Shown piece after piece: positions 57,491 through 64,000 of a stretch of DNA of 64,000 nt. The position numbers were made by a program, and so were the translations under genes. Position 1 is the first letter of the stretch. Each line of letters opens with the position of its first letter. The DNA lies in contig CM056994.1 in the NCBI GenBank assembly GCA_029891345.1, forward strand, positions 224,453,991 to 224,517,990, given 5' to 3'. This stretch comes from Dryococelus australis (Eukaryota; Arthropoda; Insecta; Phasmatodea; Phasmatidae). The notes under the pieces are model-generated. The model was not told the origin of the DNA, did no database searches, and saw only the letters and a list, made by a program, of their open reading frames with translations.

Positions 57491-57532
57491 ATTATTTCAT
57501 AAACTTTAACAACATCTTAACAAAAGCATTTC

Positions 57533-57543
57533 TGTGTGTGTGT

Positions 57544-57612
<69 letters not shown>
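57533..57612. repeat. (TG)n-(TA)n microsatellite
   Basis: A short TG tract followed by about 60 bases of pure TA. Confidence 0.97.
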
Positions 57613-57616
<4 letters not shown>

Positions 57617-57837
57617 CACAGGCAGTATTTATAATTCTACATGCATTTTCTGTTGATCCCAGCAAATTAATTACATTTTTAAGCAGTATAAGAATAATAT
57701 GCATATTTCAAGGAACAAATGTCTCCATTTTATTTCTTAAGAGAAGAATCAGATGTTACAGTTTTTGCGACTTCCAATTGGCTGAGACTACTGACGTCAT
57801 TAATTTCGGGCAAGCTTGTGTATCCTCGCATCTAGGG

Positions 57838-58620
57838 CCTTATTAATAGTAGTTTTTAGTCCGTACTAAAGAAAGATCATCCTTCGACCAATATTTTCGT
57901 ATTCAGAGGGCATTTTTATTGCTACTCTGAGGATCATCTTACTTTAGTACGGCTTAATTTTTAGTCCGGACTGAGGGTAGGATTCGAGGTATTAAGGACA
58001 AAAAGTAACATGGCGAACAACAAATACGACAGTTTCGTTAATATTACATGTCAGTAAAAGCTAGATAAAGTTTACGAAACACAAAAATTAAGTTTAAAGC
58101 CGATTCTATGAATCTGTTTGCAAAAATATGCCGATCTAACTAATTAAATGTTCCGTGAATAATAATTCAAAGGAAATAAATCTTATAAGCATACTAAAAC
58201 ATGAGTTTTTAGCTACAGGAATACTTTGCTATTTCTATGTCAAATCAAATGCCTTCTCTGAAAACTAATTCTTAGGAAATGTGATATTAATACACTTAAA
58301 GAGAATTGAAATACAAATACTTCTTTGTTAAAATATACAGTAAAGTATTTTCTTAAAAATAAGAAGTAATGACAATTTAATAGTACAATTGTAGGTTGGT
58401 ATGCAGAAGGGTGGGAGGTCAAATCTTGTCTGCGTAATAGAATTTTAACCATTTTAAAATGTCTTTTTGTAATAAATTTAGTATTACAATACTCATTTAA
58501 CACCATCATAAAGAAAATATTGGTGTAATAAAATATAAACCTGCCCATATTTCAATATATGATAGAGTCTCATTAAACAAGGTTAAACGAATAAAGTGAC
58601 GGTAATGTAGTAAAATATTT
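57838..58620 (+). repeat. Unnamed repeat, copy 1
   Basis: Matches 61,640-62,560 in direct orientation. Shared blocks: agtccg-acta near the start, a hairpin with arms ccgtactaaagaaagatcatc (57,860-57,885) and gatcatcttactttagtacgg (57,929-57,952), gcatttttattgcta, aacatggcgaac, cagtttcgttaatattacatg and aaacaaggttaaacgaataaa near the end. The reading frame shared with copy 2 is heavily broken here. Confidence 0.85.
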
Positions 58621-59090
58621 CGAAATTGCTATTCTCTAGTGATGGGTAGTTCAGAAACTACGAGTTCATTTTGAACTAGTCTTGAAAAAGACTTGGTACA
58701 TAGTTCACCGCGTTAAAAAAAGAACTGGTCTCTTGTGATATCGTCAGTCATTCTCTCAGTACCAGTAACTATGGTAGGACACTGCACACGCTCAGATAAT
58801 CCGTAGTTCATCGTTCCCTGTAGCTTCCCCCCCTCCGGTTATCCCACCCTCTGGCTATTCCTCCCTCTGTGACTGGCCACATCGCAATATGCATACTTCT
58901 TATCTATCCGCCTCTGTCTATTCTATCGGTATCTTTGTTTTAGCTAGTTCAGCACTGACTTGAACTTTAGGGATCGCAGACCTAGCTAGTTCAATAGTGA
59001 CATATGAGTAGCAAATCGGTCGGGAACTGCAGGACACACAGCGCAAGACAGTTGACAGACCTATGGCCATGCAGTGATATTTCATTCTTT
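58621..59090. mobile_element. hAT-like terminal sequence / MITE relic
   Basis: Begins tagtgatgggtagttc at about 58,639. This resembles the CAGTGNTGGGCAnnnC termini of hAT transposons. No matching inverted end was delimited. Confidence 0.3.
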
Positions 59091-59099
59091 CGTACTTTC

Positions 59100-59280
59100 T
59101 CGTGCCGACCCCAATTGCATAGTCGGTTGCATGTCGGTCTGCAGTGCGAGGGATTCCGGGTTCGAAACCCAAGCAGGGTATGGATGTATGTGTCCTCCAT
59201 TCCTCTCGTTCCACCCTCATCGGAACTAAAGACATCGCTGTTACGGCGTCGTAAAACCCTCTCACTCACTCGTACTATAA
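59100..59280 (+). mobile_element. tRNA-derived SINE
   Basis: tRNA-like head with an A-box-like catagtcggttgc and a perfect B box gggttcgaaaccc at 59,158-59,170, followed by a body including atcgctgttacggcgtcgtaaaac. It is a different family from the SINEs of the UGT intron. Confidence 0.65.
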
Positions 59281-60460
59281 ATACGATGTTGCCAGACATG
59301 AGGAAATTCCCGTATCTGTAAGAAAATACACCTGATAGCCACACTGATACGAGTGAAGTTAAATTCGCGAGAATTTTGAAAAGAATCGTCTTGTTAATAG
59401 TTGAAATTAAAATTGTTGTAATTATTGCCAAAATGTAGCTAAAATTATCATTAAGACTATTAAGTTGCAAGGCATGTCAGGAACGAGACGGAAAGAAAAT
59501 TGTACTTATCTTAAGTGGTGAATATAACTAGTGTAGCTGTAACTGGTAAAGAATTAATTTGTGTGGTGTTCGATAATAATTTGGAATTATTGGGCCTTAA
59601 TCAGACAACTTCTGTTAAGAGCCGGAGAGTGGTTGTAGAACTTAATGTAAATTTAAACTTGTGTATTACCACGAGTTTTGCATGGACGAGTGACAGCAGG
59701 CAAATGGCTTGTGCATGCTAGCCGTCGCCGCCCCGCCACTTATCATCACCGGGGACAGACCCAGCTGCAGATCAGCTTCCTCAGCGCTAGACAGGAACTA
59801 GTTTAGTTAAAGAGAGAGTTTTTTTGTCCCGTAATGATCGGAAAATTTTTGGTCGTGTTTCGGGTTTTAATTATGTCGCAGGAGGTGATTTTATTGACTG
59901 TATAGTGGATGGTGAGTATTTTAGGTTTTTAAAATGTTATTTTGTTAGTAATATATGATTTTAAAAAACTTGCAGTTGCAAATGAAAGATGTTAAAGGCC
60001 GAAAACAAGTCTCTATGGTTGAATTTCCAGAGGAAAGTTTGCAAAATATTCTGATTGGACGCAAGTCTCCTGCCGACCAAGAGATGGCAGCACTTTTGTT
60101 GTTATTAATAATTCTGATTGTGATTCAATTGGAAAATTAAAAATTTCTTATATTTATTGATTTTGCAACAAAGTTACTTTAAATTAAATTATATATGTGA
60201 GTGAGAGCTTTAATTTAAGGTATCTGGCCATTAAGTGGTTTAAATAAATCATTTAATGGTTGTGTAGTGCACATGACTAGTTTAATTGTGATAGGTTTTA
60301 AGTTAATAGAGGCTGTGATATTTATTACTTAGTTTGCCAGTATTTTTTAAGCGAAAGATATTTGATTGATTGCTTGTAGTTTATTTGAGAGCAAATTGAA
60401 GGCGGTAAAAGTGCTGCGATAAATTGGTTTTTTTTTTTTATTAACGAATTTTGTCACTCG
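59281..60460. other. No recognised gene
   Basis: Short plus-strand frames at 59,515-59,721 and 59,955-60,140 look coding-like in composition but match no family I know. Confidence 0.4.
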
Positions 60461-61600
60461 TCATAGTTTAATAATAGTTTTTGTAATTTTGCATTCTTTC
60501 AAGTTTAGGTCTAGGGAAAGTGGAGGTATTTTTCCGGGCCGTGCAGACCGACTATATACGTCGACAAAACCTCGAGAAGTAGGATTGATATTTCCTGGGG
60601 GTCGGAAATTTGCTTGGCAGCGGACATGAAGGGTTTGGAGTGCACTAGGAGGGTCTAGAAGTTGCAATACTTTAGGAACGCCATGAATTCATGGAGATCC
60701 CGCATCGCATCCCCCATTCCCCCGAGCGAGTCGCGTGGGAGTGGTCGAGACGGGATTTTTGTTTGTGTGTAGTTACTGGACCTAAGGCATCAAGTGTGGG
60801 TGTTATGGTTTGTGCGGATTTTCCGAGTCCCTGCCCATATGGAAAGCTGGGGTTGAACTTCGATTGATGTGAATGTTCTGGCTTCATCCCTGTACCAAAC
60901 AGGGGCTAGAATTGGCTTTGCCAAAGTTGTCGCGGCCTTGGGTGCTTGTTGTTTCAGAACCAGGTCCTGTAACTTAGGGCAGGCGTGATCGCCTGAACAG
61001 TTTTTACACTTGGGTGGAGCAGTGGTTTGAGCGCAGGCACCCACAGGATGTGACTGGGCACAGTGTGGGCAGGAGATAGGCATGGCACAAAAATTCCTGG
61101 TGTACCCCAAGGCCAGGCAGTTCTTGCACTGTGCCACATCCTGTGGTATCTTTCTGTAGAGGTGGGGGTGGACTATAGTCACATTAATTTTTGTGACCTT
61201 GTGGAGTGGGGGTAGACGTGTGTTCTGTGGAGCTGTCAGACAGAAAAAATGTTGCAGCTCCAACGTGAACTGTTCTGGGTTGCTAGGGTGTGGAATCTTT
61301 TTTTAAAATTGGTTAATATGAAAAATCTGGTAGCCGGTGCTTGTGAGATCATGTTTTATTTCTGTGATGTCGAATGTTTCCGGTAGGTCGATCACAACCT
61401 TCTGTGCGGCTTTGGAGATCTGGCTGCATGAGTATAAGTAGACGCCATTTGATGAGAGCATTTGTTGAGCTGCATTGTGGTGTTCCGGGGTTGTGGTGAT
61501 GATGTGAGAGCCTTGCCTTGTGTGCAGGCGAGAGAAGCTGTCCTTGATGATGACTCGTAGTTTCTGTGTTAGAAGGTGGTGTTTGGAAGTGTGGGGAACA
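60461..61600 (-). pseudogene. Jockey-like LINE ORF1 (gag-like) relic
   Basis: ORF1 proteins of Jockey elements bind the element RNA. The main frame 60,790-61,263 starts LQHFFCLTAPQNT, then VTKINVTIVHPHLYRK and a triple zinc-knuckle region: CKNCLALGYTRNFC, CPHCAQSHPVGAC and CKNCSGDHACPK. Upstream in another frame (61,263-61,600) lies the domain that normally precedes the knuckles (AQQMLSSNGVYLYS, TGYQIFHINQF). The C-terminal part degrades towards 60,461. No ORF2 was seen next to it. Confidence 0.82.
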
Positions 61601-61639
61601 ATTGTGCAGTGTACTTTTTATAAAGTTAGTCTCGCTCTA

Positions 61640-62560
61640 ATCGGAGTTTATGAATATGATATAGTTAGTCCACCCTTAGTCCGGACTAACCCAAGACCAA
61701 CTACGAGGAAGATCATCTCAGGATCATCCTTGGACTAAGGAAAGATCATCCTCCAACCAAAATTTTTTGTATTCAGAGAGCATTTTTATAGCTAGTGCGA
61801 GGATCGTCTTGCTTTAGTACGGCCTAACTTTTAGTCCAGACTGAAGGTAGAATTAACGAAGCATTAAGGTTAAAAAGAAACATGGCGGACATAAAATACG
61901 CCAGTTTCGTTAATATTACATGCCAGTGAAAACTAGACAAAGTTTATGAAACATATAAATTATGTTTAAGGCCAATTCTGTCAATCTGTATGCAAAAATA
62001 TGCCGACTTAATGAATGAAATGTTCCATGAATTACCTTATAAGCATAATAATACATACATTTCGAGCTACAGCAATGCCTTTCTATTTTTGTGCCAATCA
62101 AATGCCTTTTCTGAAAAGATTCTTAGGAGACGTTATATTAATACACTAAAAGAGAATTTTAATACTTATCTAATGGTCGATATATAAAAATAATAGTATA
62201 CACCTGCAACTAAAATGCAGTGGTAGCTCCGTGGTAACATTGTTGGCTGAAGAGTAGAGGAATGTAGTTTGAAAACCAATCTGGGAGATAGAATTTTTAT
62301 CAGTTTATAATGCATTCTTTAAATGTATTTAACATTACAATGCACATTTAACATAATTATAAAGAGAGTATTAGTGTAATAAAATGAAACTAGCCCGTAT
62401 TATCAGTGCATAGGGGTGTGCTATGTAAATATAATAAATCAAAATGGAATAATATAATATTAGTATACTAATTTTATCATTCTCCATTCTGCAGTATTAC
62501 CATGTATGATACAGTCATAAAACAAGGTTAAATGAATAAAATGATGTAAATGTAATGAAT
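61640..62560 (+). repeat. Unnamed repeat, copy 2, with shared reading frame
   Basis: Direct repeat of 57,838-58,620. It opens with the palindrome ttagtccggactaa near 61,675 and keeps a hairpin (ggactaaggaaagatcatcc / ggatcgtcttgctttagta). A frame from ATG at about 61,882 (MADIKYASFVNITCQ), one TGA, then MQKYADLMNEMFHEL to a stop at 62,187 stays open; copy 1 has a stop at the same codon. A tRNA-like stretch (tagctccgtggt ... agtttgaaaacc) lies at 62,224-62,280. Confidence 0.8.
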
Positions 62561-64000
62561 AATGTGATTTGTTTATACGAATGGGCACAGAGCAAGTAAG
62601 GAGCCAAGAGCGGACACTTCTACGTTGTAACGATCTTCTTATTTTGAAGTCATTTTCAGGGGTGGTGGGTGGATGGTAGGTGCCTGGATTAATACCAATA
62701 GCAAACACGCATTACGAAAAATAATCACCTAGTATAATAAAACAAAAATAATAGTTTTTAAATGATTATTAAGAAATAAACACACTTCATTGAGTAGTTA
62801 ATAATCACACTGTGTTCAATGTTTAATAAAATAGCTTATTTACAAAAAAGAAAATTTTTTTTTTAAAGGCTATTGCCAGGTAGCATTTTACACTTACATT
62901 ATATTTACAGCTTGCATTATTCGTGAGAGGTTCTAGAACGAAGCTTTAAAATTGCTTTATTAGCACCTACTTGACTAACACCATTTAGTTGCCGAATGCT
63001 TTTTCGGCAATAATTAAATATATAGCTGTGCTGTTTGTGTTAGTTCTATGTTTGAAATATTTACATTACCTTCAAATGTGACCAACAGAATAGAATACAT
63101 ATTGCACAAGAAGTGCAAAAAGCGATTAAATATTTATAATTGTTTATTTAAGTTATTAAATCAGCACCTGAAATATATGTAGGTTAAATCAGTATGTTTG
63201 AGATAGAAAAACTCATAGTTTTGGCTCAAAACCGATCTGTTCCATAAAATAATTAATTCAAGAGGTAAAATGCATATGTTGGTATTTCCACAGGCACTAA
63301 CTTCAAATAACTAGAGATGGGGAGTATTTACTGTACCTGGTATTTTGTGCCTGTTCCGAACATGGAACAGATACCATAAATGAGTACTGTCTAAATGTAC
63401 CAAGTATGAAGTGCCTTATTCTTCGGTAGGACGTGGATCAGGTTTAGAGAAGTGTCTTCTGTGTCTATCTCATAGCACTAATTTGTCATCTGGGCATGCA
63501 TGAAGCTTAAACAGGTCTTGAGGGGGTGGAGTATGGTAGCTTGGGCTCCAAGAAGTGAGTAAACAGGAGATGAAAGCCATCTTTTTTTTTTCTCTTTGGT
63601 TCCCGCATATGCACGATGAGCGAAGCATTGTCCTTTGGAAAAGGGAAGGAAAGTTATTTTACCGTTCGTGTTCAAAGAAAGATAGAAGTAGAAGCAAAAA
63701 AGAGTTACCAGATAGTGCTGTCGGGTATTTCCTTTTGTGTTCCACAGAATATGAACTGTGTGGAACGAGAATAACCAATACCTTGTTTCCCTCGTAGGAA
63801 GGCGATAACCAATACCTGCTAAATATTGCTTCCCGTTGTTGTTCCGAGTACACGTACATTCATTACTGTTCCAAATAACGGCAGATGAAAACTTCATGCC
63901 CTCAGTCGGTTTTTAGTAAATATAAACAGATGGTGTTACTGAACTCGTACAGATGCAGAGTTTGTAATATTTGTCATATGTAATAAAAACAGAAACTTAC
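62561..64000. other. Gene-free right end
   Basis: No gene recognised. A hAT-like terminus (tagagatggggagta, about 63,314) marks a possible MITE, and overlapping frames at 63,478-63,897 on both strands lack family motifs. Confidence 0.45.

Overview
The window looks like a piece of a large, AT-rich, transposon-laden arthropod genome, most likely an insect. The one host gene is a UDP-glycosyltransferase of insect type with GT-AG introns. Around it are tRNA-derived SINEs, Ty3/Gypsy, Copia and Jockey relics, long (TA)n/(CA)n tracts, satellite-like arrays and two decayed Polinton/Maverick (adintovirus-like) elements. There is no bacterial-style gene packing. The order of insect is not decided by the sequence; long introns and nested elements fit a big-genome lineage.

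Layout. 1-1,960: microsatellite and gene-free DNA. 1,960-4,200 (-): Gypsy gag-protease-RT relic. 4,200-8,800: gene-free, with a short tandem duplication and a GC-richer repeat-like block. 8,829-30,225 (-): the five-exon UGT gene. Its last intron (9,127-28,376, about 19.2 kb) holds two copies of one SINE family and a complete-ended Polinton of about 14.7 kb (10,531-25,251) with TIRs of about 1.6 kb. Inside the Polinton are broken genes for packaging ATPase, phospholipase A2, a pX-like protein, adenain-type protease, a penton/minor-capsid-like protein, a small ORF, the major capsid protein and a hypothetical ORF. Behind them lies a 6 kb right half with a proline-rich repeat ORF and tandem repeats. 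I see no DNA polymerase B or integrase in it.

31,000-33,080: degenerate satellite with a period of about 283 bp. 35,550-36,090 (+): Copia gag relic. 36,731-36,850 (-): SINE. 37,640-38,560 (+): Gypsy integrase relic. 38,959-39,144: (CA)n(TA)n. 39,150-44,100: a second Polinton fragment carrying PLA2, pX-like, protease, a repeat-containing fibre-like region, a chromodomain integrase and a minus-strand ORF resembling the C-terminal domain of Bro/KilA-type viral proteins. It is cut off by a third Gypsy element (44,100 to about 49,850, -), which has gag, protease, RT, RNase H, integrase and a PBS-like site. 51,060-51,660 (+): Jockey-like LINE RT tail. 52,600-57,500: nothing recognised. 57,838-58,620 and 61,640-62,560: two copies of an unnamed repeat with a shared reading frame, flanking a SINE and a Jockey ORF1 relic (-). 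The right end is gene-free.

Functionally the only plausible cellular gene is the UGT, an ER detoxification enzyme, and it carries one apparent single-base frameshift in exon 2. Everything else is mobile-element sequence in various stages of decay. The two Polintons are complementary: one keeps capsid and packaging genes, the other keeps the integrase. They look like different families rather than two copies of one.
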